From: Isoperla grammatica
Lineage: Eukaryota; Arthropoda; Insecta; Plecoptera; Perlodidae
Direction of reading: 5' to 3'
Assembly: GCA_945910005.1 (NCBI GenBank)
Contig: OX246743.1
Span: 12,630,587 to 12,694,586 of the forward strand
Length of the DNA stretch: 64,000 nt
The position numbers and the translations under genes are program-made. This document shows, piece after piece, positions 24,437 through 37,042 of the stretch; the stretch's first letter is position 1, and every line of letters begins with the position of its first letter. Under the pieces are notes generated by a model that ran no database searches, had not been told where the DNA came from, and was given only the letters and a program-made list of their open reading frames with translations.

Positions 24437-25358
24437 AAAACGCCTAACAATCTCCCCAATGTGGCTCTCGTCACACCGTCATACTTGCGGCCCTCTTTGC
24501 AATCAAAACGCCTAACAATCTCCCCAATGTGGCTCTCGTCACACCTTCATACTTGCGGCCCTCTTTTTAATCCAAGCGCCTAACAATCTCCCCGATGTGG
24601 CTCTCGTAAATCCGCCATACTTGCGGCCCTCTTTGCAATCCAAGCGCCTAACAATCTCGCCATTTCGCCATTCTTGCGGCCCTCTTTTTAATCCAAGCGT
24701 CTAACAATCTCCCCAATGTGGCTCTCGTCACTCCACCATACTTGCGGCCCTCTTTGCAATCAAAACGCCTAACAATCTCCCCAATGTGGCTCTCGGCACT
24801 CCACCATACTTGCGGCCCTCTTTACAATCCAAGTGCCTTAAATCTCCCCAATATGGCTCTCGCCACTCTGCCATACTTGCGGCCCTCTTTTGCAATCCAA
24901 GCGCCTAACAATCTCCCCAATGTCTCTCTCGTCACTCTACCATACTTGCGGCCCTCTTTGCAATCCAAGCGCCTTTCAATCTCCACAATGTGGCTCTCGT
25001 CACACCGCCATACTTGCGGCCCTCTTTGCAATCCAAGCGCCTTACAATCTCCCCAATGTAGCTCTCGTCACACCGCCATACTTGCGGCCCTCTTTGCAAT
25101 CCAAGCGCCTTACAATCTCCCCAATGTGGCTCTCGTCACACCGCCATACTTGCGGCCCTCTTTGCAATCAAAACGCCTAACAATCTCCCCGATGTGGGCT
25201 CTCGCCACTCCGCCATTCTTGCGGCCCTCTTTGCAATCCAAGCGCCTTACAATCTCCCCAATATGGCTCTCGTCACTCCACCATACTTGCGGCCCTCTTT
25301 GCAATCAAAACGCCTAACAATCTCCCCAATGTGGCTCTCGTCACACCTTCATACTTGC
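24437..25358 (+). repeat. Satellite block 6
   Basis: About 13 monomers. It matches block 9 at an offset of about 22,421 bp, except that about 204 bp (three monomers) present in block 9 near 47.38-47.58 kb are absent. Confidence 0.9.
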
Positions 25359-28300
25359 GATCAGATCATATTCTTGGATATTTTTTAAATCCAATGAAAG
25401 CCTCTTTTTGGAAATCTATCTATATTTGGAGTTACAATTACACTAAGAATGAATAGAGATACAATGAGATTCATACCTGCATACATTGAGAGCAGTGTGT
25501 TATTTACCAGTGTAAGCGAGGCAATTTTTATCGGCTGGCACGGCGTACGCAGTAACGTCGTAGCTTCGAATACTTGAGGTCTGGGGTTCAGAACCCATTA
25601 CCCCCAATTTTTTTTTTCCACCTATTTCACACATTTATATCATTTATATCTCAATTTGCGGCGGTGTTATTATCAGATCGTATTCTCATGGATATTTTTT
25701 AAATCCAATGAAACCTTCTGTTCGTAAATCCATATATGTTTCGTTACATGCATACATTGAGAGCCGTGTGTTATCTATACCAGTCTAAGCGATCCAACTT
25801 CCATCGTGAGGCATGGCGTACGCGGTAGCGTCGTGGACTAGTGTTTTAGAGGTCCGGGGTTCGAGACCCGTTATCACCACGATTTTTTTCTTCCATATTC
25901 AGAGCAGCAAAGTTGAGAAGGGTTTACTAAGGGGAAATTCTTTTTTCAAGCGCTCGTAGCTAAAAAACGTGTGGTTCAAATTTGTTTCTGTATTTTTTTT
26001 ATTTTTTTTGCGTTTATTATCTTGACAATAAAACGCCTAACAATCTCCCCAATGTGGCTCTCGTCACACCGTCATACTTGCGGCCCTCTTTGCAATCAAA
26101 ACGCCTAACAATCTCCCCAATGTGGCTCTCGTCACACCTTCATACTTGCGGCCCTCTTTCTAATCCAAGCGCCTTACAATCTCCCCGATGTGGCTCTCGT
26201 CACTCCGCCATACTTGCGGCCCTCTTTGCAATCCAAGCGCCTAACAATCTCGCCACTTCACCATTCTTGCGGCCCTCTTTTTAATCCAAGCGTCTAACAA
26301 TCTCCCCAATGTGGCTCTCGTCACTCCACCATACTTGCGGCCCTCTTCCTCCCAATGTGGCTCTCGGCACTCCATCATACTTGCGGCCCTCTTTACAATC
26401 CAAGTGCCTTAAATCTTCCCAATGTGGCTCTTGCCACTCCGCCATACTTGCGGCCCTCTTTTGCAATCCAAGCGCCTAACAATCTCCCCAAAGTCTCTCT
26501 TGTAACTTCACCATACTTGCGGCCCTCTTTGCAATCAGAGCGCCTCATTATCTCCCCGATGCGGCTCTCGCCACTCTGTCATACTTGCGGCCCTCTTTGC
26601 AATCCAAGCGCCTAACAATCTCCCCAATGTGGCTCTCGTCACTCCACCATACTTGCGGCCCTCTTTGCAATCCAAGCGCCTTACAAACTCCCCAATGTGG
26701 ATCTCGTCACTCCGACATACTTGCGGCCCTATTTGCAATCAAAACGCCTAACAATCTTCCCAATGTGGCTCTCGTCACACCGTCATTCTTGCGGCCCTCT
26801 TTACAATCCAAGCGCCTAACAATCTCCCCAATGTGGCTCTCGTCACACCGTCATTCTTGCGGCCCTCTTTGCAATCCAAGCGCCTAACAATCTCCCCAAT
26901 GTGGCTCTCGTCACACCGTTAAACTTGCGGCCCTATTTGCAATCCAAGTGCCTAACAATCTCCCCAATGTGGCTCTCGTCACTCCACCATACTTGCGGCG
27001 CTTTTTGCAATCGAAGTGCCTCATTCATCCCTTATGTGGCTCTCGCCACTCCGCCATACTTGCGGCCCTCTTTGTAATCCAAGCGCCTAACAATCTCCCT
27101 AATGTGGCTCTCGCCACTCCGTCATACTTGCGGCCCTCTTTGCAATCCAAGCGCCTAACAATCTCCCCAATGTGGCTCTCGTCACTCCACTATACTTGCG
27201 GCCCTCTTTGCAATCCAAGCGCCTAACAAACTCCCCAATGTGGCTCTCGTCACTCCGTTATACTTGCGGCCCTCTTTGCAATCCAAGTGCCTAACATCTC
27301 CCCAATGTGGCTCTCGGCACTCCCCCATACTTGCGGCCCTCTTTGCAATCCAAGTGCCTAACATCTCCCCAATGTGGCTCTCGCCACTCCGTCATACTTG
27401 CGGCCCTCTTTGCAATCCAAACGCCTTACAAACTCCCCAATGTGGCTCTCGTCACTCCGTCATACTTGCGGCCCTCTTTGCAATCCAAGCGCCTAACAAA
27501 CTCCCCAATGTGGCGTTCGTCACCCCGTCATACTTGCGGCCCTCTTTGCAATCCAAGCGCCTAACAATCTCCCCAATGTGGCTCTCATCACTTTACAATA
27601 CTTGCGGCCTTCTTTGCCATCCAAGCGCCTAACAATCTCCCCAATGTGGCTCTCGTCACTAGGTCATACTTGCGGCCCTCTTTGCAATCCAAGCGCCTTA
27701 CAATCTCCCCAATGTGGCTCTCGTCACACCGCCATACTTGCGGCCCTCTTTGCAATCCAAGCGCTTTACAATCTCCCCAGTGTTGCTCTCGTCATTTCGT
27801 TAGACTTGCGGCCCTCTTTGCAATCCAAGCGCCTAACAATCTCCCCAATGTGGCTCTCGTCACACCGTCATACTTGCAGCCCTCTTTTCAATCCAAGAGC
27901 CTCACAATCTCCCCAAGGTGGCACTTTCACTCCGTCACTCTTGCGGCCCTCTTTGCAATCCAAGCGCCTTACAATCTCCCCAATGTGGCTCTCGTCACAC
28001 CGCCATACTCGCGGCCCTCTTTGCAATCAGAGCGCCTGACAATCGCCTTACAATCTCCCCAATGTGGCTCTCGGCACTCCACCATACTTGCGGCCCTCTT
28101 TGCAATCCAAGCGCCTTACAATCTCCCCAATATGGCTCTCGTCACTCCACCATACGTGCGGCCCTCTTTGCAATCAAGACGCCTAACAATCTCTCCAATG
28201 TTGCTCTCGGCACTCCACCATACATGCGGCCCTCTTTGCAATCCAAGTGCCTAACTGGCTCTCGCCACTCCGCCATACTTGCGGCCCTCTTTGCAATCCA

Positions 28301-31254
28301 AGCGCCTTACAATCTCCCCAATATGGCTCTCGGTACTCCACCATAGTTGCGGCCCTCTTTGCAATCAAAACGCCTAACAATCTCCCCAATGTGGCTCTCG
28401 GCACTCCACCATACTTGCGGCCCTCTTTGCAATCCAAGTGCCTAACATCTTCCCAATGTGGCTCTCGCCACTCCGCCATACTCGCGGCCCTCTTTTGCAA
28501 TCCAAGCGCCTAACAATCTCCCCAATGTGTCTCTATTCACTTCACAATACTTGCGGCCCTCTTTGCAATCAGAGCGCCTAATTATCTCCCCGATGCGGCT
28601 CTCGCCACTCCGTCATACTTGCGGCCCTCTTTTCAATCCAAGCGTCTAACAATCTCCCCAGTGTTGCTCTCGCCACTCCGTCATACTTGCGGCCCTCTTT
28701 GCAATCCAAGCGCCTAACAATCTCCCCAATGTGGCTCCCGTCACTCCACCATACCTGTGGCCCTCTTAGCAATCCAAGCGCCTTACAAACTCCCCAATGT
28801 GGCTCTCGTCACTCCGTCATACTTGCGGCCCTCTTTGCAATGCAAGCGCCTTACAAACTCCCCAATGTGTCTCTCGTCACTCCGTCGTACTTGCGGCCCT
28901 CTTTGCAATCCAAGAGCCTTGCAATCTCCCCAATGTGGCTCTCGTCACACCACCATACTTGCGGCCCTCTTTGCAATCAAAACGCCTAACAATCTCCCCG
29001 ATGTGGGCTCTCGTCACACCGTTAAACTTGCGGCCCTATTTGCAATCCAAGCGCCTAACAATCTCCCCAATGTGGCTCTCGTCACTCCACCATACTTGCG
29101 GCCCTCTTTGCAATCGAAGTGCCTCATTTCTCCCTTATGTGGCTCTCGCCACTCCGCCATACTTGCGGCCCTCATTGTAATCCAAGCGCCTAACAATCTC
29201 CCTAATGTGGCTCTCGCCACTTCGTCATACTTGCGGCCCTCTTTGCAATTCAAGCGCCTAACAATCTCCCCAATGTGGCTCTCGCCACTCCACTATACTT
29301 GCGGCCCTCTTTGCAATCCAAGCGCCTAACAAACTCCCCAATGTGGCTCTCGTCACTCCGTCATACTTGCGGCCTTCTTTGCAATCCAAGTGCCTAACAT
29401 CTCCCCAATGTGGCTCTCGGCACTCCCCCATACTTGCGGCCCTCTTTGCAATCCAAGTGCCTAACATCTCCCCAATGTGGCTCTCGCCACTCCGTCATAC
29501 TTGCGGCCCTCTTTGCAATCCAAGCGCCTTACAAACTCCCCAATGTGGCTCTCGTCACTCCGTCATACTTGCGGCCCTCTTTGCAATCCAAGCGCCTAAC
29601 AATCTCCCCAATGTGGCTCTCATCACTTTACCATACTTGCGGCCCTCTTTGCCATCCAAGCGCCTTACAATCTCCCCAATGTGGCTCTCGTCACTCGGTC
29701 ATACTTGCGGCCCTCTTTGCAATCCAAGCGCCTTACAATCTCCCCAATGTGGCTCTCGTCACACCGCCATACTTGCGGCCCTCTTTGCAATCCAAGCGCT
29801 TAACAATCTCCCTAGTGTTGCTCTCGTCATTTCGTTAGACTTGCGGCCCTCTTTTCAATCCAAGCGCCTAACAATCTCCCCAATGTGGCTCTCGTCACAC
29901 CGTCATACTTGCGGCCCTCTTTGCAATCCAAGAGCCTCACAATCTCCCCAAGGTGGCACTTTCACTCCGTCACTCTTGCGGCCCTCTTTGTAATCCAAGC
30001 GCCTTACAATCTCCCCAATGTGGCTCTCGTCACACCGCCATACTCGCGGCCCTCTTTGCAATCAGAGCGCCTAACAATCGCCTTACAATCTCCCCAATGT
30101 GGCTCTCGGCACTCCACCATACTTGCGGACCTCTTTGCAATCCAAGCGCCTTGCAATCTCCCCAATATGGATCTCGTCACTCCACCATACGTGCGGCCCT
30201 TTTTGCAATCAAGACGCCTTACAATCTCCCCAATGTGGCTTTTGGCACTCCACCATACTTGCGGCCCTCTTTGCAATCCAAGTGCCTAACATCTCCCCAA
30301 TGTGGCTCTCGCCACTCCGCCATTCTTGCGGCCCTCTTTGCAATCCATGCGCCTTACAATCTCCCCAATATGGCTCTCGTCACTCCACCATACTTGCGGC
30401 CCTCTTTGCAATCAAAACGCCTAACAATCTCCCCAATGTGGCTCTCGGCACTCCACCATACTTGCGGCCCTCTTTGCAATCCAAGTGCCTAACATCTCCC
30501 CAATGTGGCTCTCGCCACTCCGCCATACTCGCGGCCCTCTTTAGCAATCCAAGCGCCTAACAATCTCCCCAATGTGTCTCTATTCACTCCACAATACTTG
30601 CGGCCCTCTTTGCAATCAGAGCGCCTAATTATCTCCCCGATGCGGCTTTCGCCACTCCGTCATACTTGCGGCCCTCTTTGCAATCAAAGCGCCTAACAAT
30701 CTCCCCAGTGGGGCTCTCACCACTCCGTCATACTTGCGGCCCTCTTTTCAATCCAAGCGTCTAACAATCTCCCTAGTGTTGCTCTCGCCACTCCGTCATA
30801 CTTGCGGCCCTCTTTGCAATCCAGGCGCCTAACAATCTCCCCAATGTGGCTCTCGTCACTCCACCATACCTGCGGCCCTCTTTGCAATCCAAGCGCCTTA
30901 CAAACTCCCCAATGTGGCTCTCGTCACTCCGTCATACTTGCGGCCCTCTTTGCAATCCAAGCGCCTTACAAACTCCCCAATGTGTCTCTCGTCACTCCGT
31001 CATACTTGCGGCCCTCTTTGCAATCCAAGCGCCTAACAATCTCCCCAATGTGGCTCTCACCACTCCACCATACTTGCGGCCCTCTTTGCAATCCGAGTGC
31101 CTAACATCTCCCTTATGTGGCTCTCGCCACTTCGCCATACTTGCGGCCCTCTTTGCAATCCAAGCGCCTAACAATCTCCCCAGTGGGGCTCTCACCACTC
31201 CGTCATACTTGCGGCCCTCTTTTCAATCCAAGCGTCTAACAATCTCCCCAGTGT
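25112..31254 (+). repeat. 6.14-kb segmental duplication, left copy
   Basis: Aligns without gaps that I could see to 37043-43185 at an offset of 11,931 bp, and includes spacer 7. I noticed about a dozen single-base differences, for example 27607 (GCGGCCTTC against GCGGCCCTC) and 28037 (GCCTGACAATC against GCCTAACAATC). Similarity stops at 31255, where this locus enters the 2,605-bp repeats. Confidence 0.85.
25359..26029 (+). repeat. Spacer 7: two-module tRNA-like spacer
   Basis: Full-length copy that appears the same as spacer 5, including GCGGTGTTATTATC in the linker. Unit A is at 25533-25606 and unit B at 25804-25882. Confidence 0.88.
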
Positions 31255-33859
31255 GGCTCTCGTCACTCCACCATACTTGCGGCCCTCTTTGCAATCGAAG
31301 TGCCTAAATTCTCCCTAATGTGGCTCTCGCCACTCCGCCATACTTGCGGCCCTTTTTGCAATCCAAGCGCCTAACAATCTCCTTAATGTGGCTCTCGCCA
31401 CTCCGTCATACTTGCGGCCCTCTTTGAAATCCAAGCGCCAAATAATCTCCCCAGTGGGGCTCTCGTCACTCCACTATACTTGCGGCCCTCTTTGCAATCC
31501 AAGCGCCTTACAAACTCCCCAATGTGGCTCTCGTCACTCCGTCATACTTGCGGCCCTCTTTGCAATCCATCGCCTAACAAACTCCTCAATGTGGTTCTCG
31601 TCACTCCGTCATACTTGCGGCCCTCTTTGCAATCAAAACGTATAGCATCTCCCCAATGTGGCTCTCGGCACTCCGTCATACTTGCGGCCCTCTTTGTAAT
31701 CCAAGCGCCTTACAATCTCCCCAATGTGGCTCTCGTCACACCGCCATACTTGCGGCCCTCATTGCAATCCAAGCGCCTTACAATCTCGCCACTTCACCAT
31801 TCTTGCGGCCCTCTTTTTAATCCAAGCGTCTAACAATCTCCCCAATATGGCTCTCGTCACTCCACCATACTTGCGGCCCTCTTTGCAATCAAAACGCCTA
31901 ACAATCTCCCCAATGTGGCTCTCGGCACTCCACTATACTTGCGGCCCTCTTTCCAATCCAAGTGCCTTAAATCTCCCCAATGTGGCTCTCGCCACTCCGC
32001 CATACTTGCGGCCCTCTTTTGCAATCCAAGCGCCTTACAATCTCCCCAATGTCTCTCTCGTCACTCCACCATACTTGCGGCCCTGTTTGCAATCAGAGCG
32101 CCTTATTATCTCCCCGATGCGGCTCTCGCCACTCCGTCATACTTGCGGCCCTCTTTGCAATCCAAGCGCCTAACAATCTTCCCAATGTGGCTCTTGTCAC
32201 ACCGTCATTCTTGCGGCCCTCTTTGCAATCCAAGCGCCTAACAATCTCCCCAATGTGGCTCTCGTCACACCGTCATACTTGCGGCCCTATTTGCAATCAA
32301 AAAGCCTAACAATCTCCCCAATGTGGCTCTCGTCACACCGTCATTCTTGCGGCCCTCTTTGCAATCCAAGCGCCTAACAATCTCCCCAATGTGGCTCTCG
32401 TCACACCGTCATTCTTGCGGCCCTCTTTGCAATCCAAGCGCCTAACAATCTCCCCAATGTGGCTCTCGTCACACCGTTAAACTTGCGGCCCTATTTGCAA
32501 TCCAAGCGCCTAACAATCTCCCCAATGTGGCTCTCGTCACTCCACCATACTTGCGGCCCTCTTTGCAATCCAAGCGCCTGACAATCTCCCTAATGTGGCT
32601 CTCGCCACTCCGTCATACTTGCGGCCCTCTTTGCAATCCAAGTGCCTTACAATCTCCCCAATGTGGCTCTCGTCACTCCACTATACTTGCGGCCCTCTTT
32701 GCAATCCAAGCGCCTAACAAACTCCCCAATGTGGCTCTCGTCACTCCGTCATACTTGCGGCCCTCATTGCAATCCAAGCGCCTAGCAAACTCCCCAATGT
32801 GGCTCTCGTCACTCCGTCATACTTGCGGCCCTCTTTGCAATCAAAACGCATAGCATCTCCCCAATGTGGCTCTCGGCACTCCGTCATACTTGCGGCCCTC
32901 TTTGTAATCCAAGCGCCTAACAATCTCGCCACTTCGCCATTCTTGCGGCCCTCTTTTTAATCCAAGCGTCTAACAATCTCCCCAATGTGGCTCTCGTCAC
33001 TTCACCATACTTGCGGCCCTCTTTGCAATCCAAGTGCCTAACATCTCCCTAATGTGGCTCTCGCCACTCCGCCATACTTGCGGCCCTCTTTGCAATCCAA
33101 GCGCCTAACAATCTCCCGAATTTGGCTCCCGTCACTCGGTCATACTTGCGGCCCTCTTTGCAATCCAAGCGCCTAACAATCTCCTCAATGTAGCTCTCGT
33201 CACACCGCCATACTTGCGGTCCTCTTTGCAATCCAAGCGCCTAACAATCTCCCTATTTTGGCTCTCGCCACTCCGTCATACTTGCGGCCCTGTTTGCAAT
33301 CCTAGCGCCTAACAATCTCCCCAATGTGGCTCTCGTCACTCCACCATACTTGCGGCCCTCTTGGCAATCCAAGTGCCTAATGTGGCTCTCGCCACTTTGC
33401 CATACTTGCGGCCCTCTTTGCAATCCAAGTTCCTAACAATCTCCCTAATGTGGCTCTCGCCACTCCGTCATACTTGCGGCCCTCTTTGCAATCTAAGCGC
33501 CTAACCAATCTCCCCAATGTGGCTCTCGTCACTCCACCATACTTGCGGCCCTCTTTGCAATCCAAGCGCCTTACAAACTCCCCAATGTGGCTCTCGTCAC
33601 TCCGTCATACTTGCGGCCCTCTTTGCAATCCAAGCGCCTAACAATCTCCCCAATGTGGCTCTCATCACTCCACCATACTTGCGGCCCTCTTTGCAATCCA
33701 AGTGCCTAACATCTCCCTAATGTGGCTCTCGCCACTTCGCCATACTTGCGGCCCTCTTTGCAATCCAAGCGCCTAACAATCTCCCCAATGTGGCTCTCGT
33801 CACACCGTTTAACTTGCGGCCCTATTTGCAATCCAAGCGCCTTACAATCTCCCCAATGT
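31255..33859 (+). repeat. 2,605-bp higher-order repeat, copy 1
   Basis: Repeats at 33860-36464 at an offset of 2,605 bp. Rare monomer forms recur in register: GTGCCTAAATTCTCC (31301 and 33906), AATCCATCGCCTAACAAAC, and two 14-bp-deleted monomers (31781 and 32921, then 34386 and 35526). The period is not a multiple of 68 because of these irregular monomers. Confidence 0.87.
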
Positions 33860-36464
33860 GGCTCTCGTCACTCCACCATACTTGCGGCCCTCTTTGCAAT
33901 CGAAGTGCCTAAATTCTCCCTAATGTGGCTCTCGCCACTCTGCCATACTTGCGGCCCTTTTTGCAATCCAAGCGCCTAACAATCTCCTTAATGTGGCTCT
34001 CGCCACTCCGTCATACTTGCGGCCCTCTTTGAAATCCAAGCGCCAAATAATCTCCCCAATGTGGCTCTCGTCACTCCACTATACTTGCGGCCCTCTTTGC
34101 AATCCAAGCGCCTTACAAACTCCCCAATGTGGCTCTCGTCACTCCGTCATACTTGCGGCCCTCTTTGCAATCCATCGCCTAACAAACTCCTCAATGTGGT
34201 TCTCGTCACTCCGTCATACTTGCGGCCCTCTTTGCAATCAAAACGTATAGCATCTCCCCAATGTGGCTCTCGGCACTCCGTCATACTTGCGGCCCTCTTT
34301 GTAATCCAAGCGCCTTACAATCTCCCCAATGTGGCTCTCGTCACACCGCCATACTTGCGGCCCTCATTGCAATCCAAGCGCCTTACAATCTCGCCACTTC
34401 ACCATTCTTGCGGCCCTCTTTTTAATCCAAGCGTCTAACAATCTCCCCAATATGGCTCTCGTCACTCCACCATACTTGCGGCCCTCTTTGCAATCAAAAC
34501 GCCTAACAATCTCCCCAATGTGGCTCTCGGCACTCCACTATACTTGCGGCCCTCTTTCCAATCCAAGTGCCTTAAATCTCCCCAATGTGGCTCTCGCCAC
34601 TCCGCCATACTTGCGGCCCTCTTTTGCAATCCAAGCGCCTTACAATCTCCCCAATGTCTCTCTCGTCACTCCACCATACTTGCGGCCCTGTTTGCAATCA
34701 GAGCGCCTTATTATCTCCCCGATGCGGCTCTCGCCACTCCGTCATACTTGCGGCCCTCTTTGCAATCCAAGCGCCTAACAATCTTCCCAATGTGGCTCTT
34801 GTCACACCGTCATTCTTGCGGCCCTCTTTGCAATCCAAGCGCCTAACAATCTCCCCAATGTGGCTCTCGTCACACCGTCATACTTGCGGCCCTATTTGCA
34901 ATCAAAACGCCTAACAATCTCCCCAATGTGGCTCTCGTCACACCGTCATTCTTGCGGCCCTCTTTGCAATCCAAGCGCCTAACAATCTCCCCAATGTGGC
35001 TCTCGTCACACCGTCATTCTTGCGGCCCTCTTTGCAATCCAAGCGCCAAACAATCTCCCCAATGTGGCTCTCGTCACACCGTTAAACTTGCAGCCCTATT
35101 TGCAATCCAAGCGCCTAACAATCTCCCCAATGTGGCTCTCGTCACTCCACCATACTTGCGGCCCTCTTTGCAATCCAAGCGCCTAACAATCTCCCTAATG
35201 TGGCTCTCGCCACTCCGTCATACTTGTGGCCCTCTTTGCAATCCAAGTGCCTTACAATCTCCCCAATGTGGCTCTCGTCACTCCACTATACTTGCGGCCC
35301 TCTTTGCAATCCAAGCGCCTAACAAACTCCCCAATGTGGCTCTCGTCACTCCGTCATACTTGCGGCCCTCATTGCAATCCAAGCGCCTAGCAAACTCCCC
35401 AATGTGGCTCTCGTCACTCCGTCATACTTGCGGCCCTCTTTGCAATCAAAACGCATAGCATCTCCCCAATGTGGCTCTCGGCACTCCGTCATACTTGCGG
35501 CCCTCTTTGTAATCCAAGCGCCTAACAATCTCGCCACTTCGCCATTCTTGCGGCCCTCTTTTTAATCCAAGCGTCTAACAATCTCCCCAATGTGGCTCTC
35601 GTCACTTCACCATACTTGCGGCCCTCTTTGCAATCCAAGTGCCTAACATCTCCCTAATGTGGCTCTCGCCACTCCGCCATACTTGCGGCCCTCTTTGCAA
35701 TCCAAGCGCCTAACAATCTCCCGAATTTGGCTCCCGTCACTCGGTCATACTTGCGGCCCTCTTTGCAATCCAAGCGCCTAACAATCTCCTCAATGTAGCT
35801 CTCGTCACACCGCCATACTTGCGGTCCTCTTTGCAATCCAAGCGCCTAACAATCTCCCTATTTTGGCTCTCGCCACTCCGTCATACTTGCGGCCCTGTTT
35901 GCAATCCTAGCGCCTAACAATCTCCCCAATGTGGCTCTCGTCACTCCACCATACTTGCGGCCCTCTTGGCAATCCAAGTGCCTAATGTGGCTCTCGCCAC
36001 TTTGCCATACTTGCGGCCCTCTTTGCAATCCAAGTTCCTAACAATCTCCCTAATGTGGCTCTCGCCACTCCGTCATACTTGCGGCCCTCTTTGCAATCTA
36101 AGCGCCTAACCAATCTCCCCAATGTGGCTCTCGTCACTCCACCATACTTGCGGCCCTCTTTGCAATCCAAGCGCCTTACAAACTCCCCAATGTGGCTCTC
36201 GTCACTCCGTCATACTTGCGGCCCTCTTTGCAATCCAAGCGCCTAACAATCTCCCCAATGTGGCTCTCATCACTCCACCATACTTGCGGCCCTCTTTGCA
36301 ATCCAAGTGCCTAACATCTCCCTAATGTGGCTCTCGCCACTTCGCCATACTTGCGGCCCTCTTTGCAATCCAAGCGCCTAACAATCTCCCCAATGTGGCT
36401 CTCGTCACACCGTTTAACTTGCGGCCCTATTTGCAATCCAAGCGCCTTACAATCTCCCCAATGT
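33860..36464 (+). repeat. 2,605-bp higher-order repeat, copy 2
   Basis: Near-identical to copy 1. Differences seen include ATAATCTCCCCAATGTGG here (about 34050) against ATAATCTCCCCAGTGGGG in copy 1 (about 31445), and TTGCAGCCC (about 35090) against TTGCGGCCC. Confidence 0.87.
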
Positions 36465-37042
36465 GGCTCTCGTCACTCCACCATACTTGCGGCCCTCTTT
36501 GCAATCGAAGTGCCTAAATTCTCCCTAATGTGGCTCTCGCCACTCCGCCATACTTGCGGCCCTTTTTGCAATCCAAGCGCCTAACAATCTCCTTAATGTG
36601 GCTCTCGCCACTCCGTCATACTTGCGGCCCTCTTTGAAATCCAAGCGCCAAATAATCTCCCCAATGTGGCTCTCGTCACTCCACTATACTTGCGGCCCTC
36701 TTTGCAATCCAAGCGCCTTACAAACTCCCCAATGTGGCTCTCGTCACTCCGTCATACTTGCGGCCCTCTTTGCAATCCATCGCCTAACAAACTCCTCAAT
36801 GTGGTTCTCGTCACTCCGTCATACTTGCGGCCCTCTTTGCAATCAAAACGTATAGCATCTCCCCAATGTGGCTCTCGGCACTCCGTCATACTTGCGGCCC
36901 TCTTTGTAATCCAAGCGCCTTACAATCTCCCCAATGTGGCTCTCGTCACACCGCCATACTTGCGGCCCTCATTGCAATCCAAGCGCCTTACAATCTCGCC
37001 ACTTCACCATTCTTGCGGCCCTCTTTTTAATCCAAGCGTCTA
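36465..37042 (+). repeat. 2,605-bp higher-order repeat, partial copy 3
   Basis: Continues the same register (GTGCCTAAATTCTCC at 36511, deleted monomer at 36991) and is cut off at about 37043 by the start of the second 6.14-kb segment. Confidence 0.83.
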
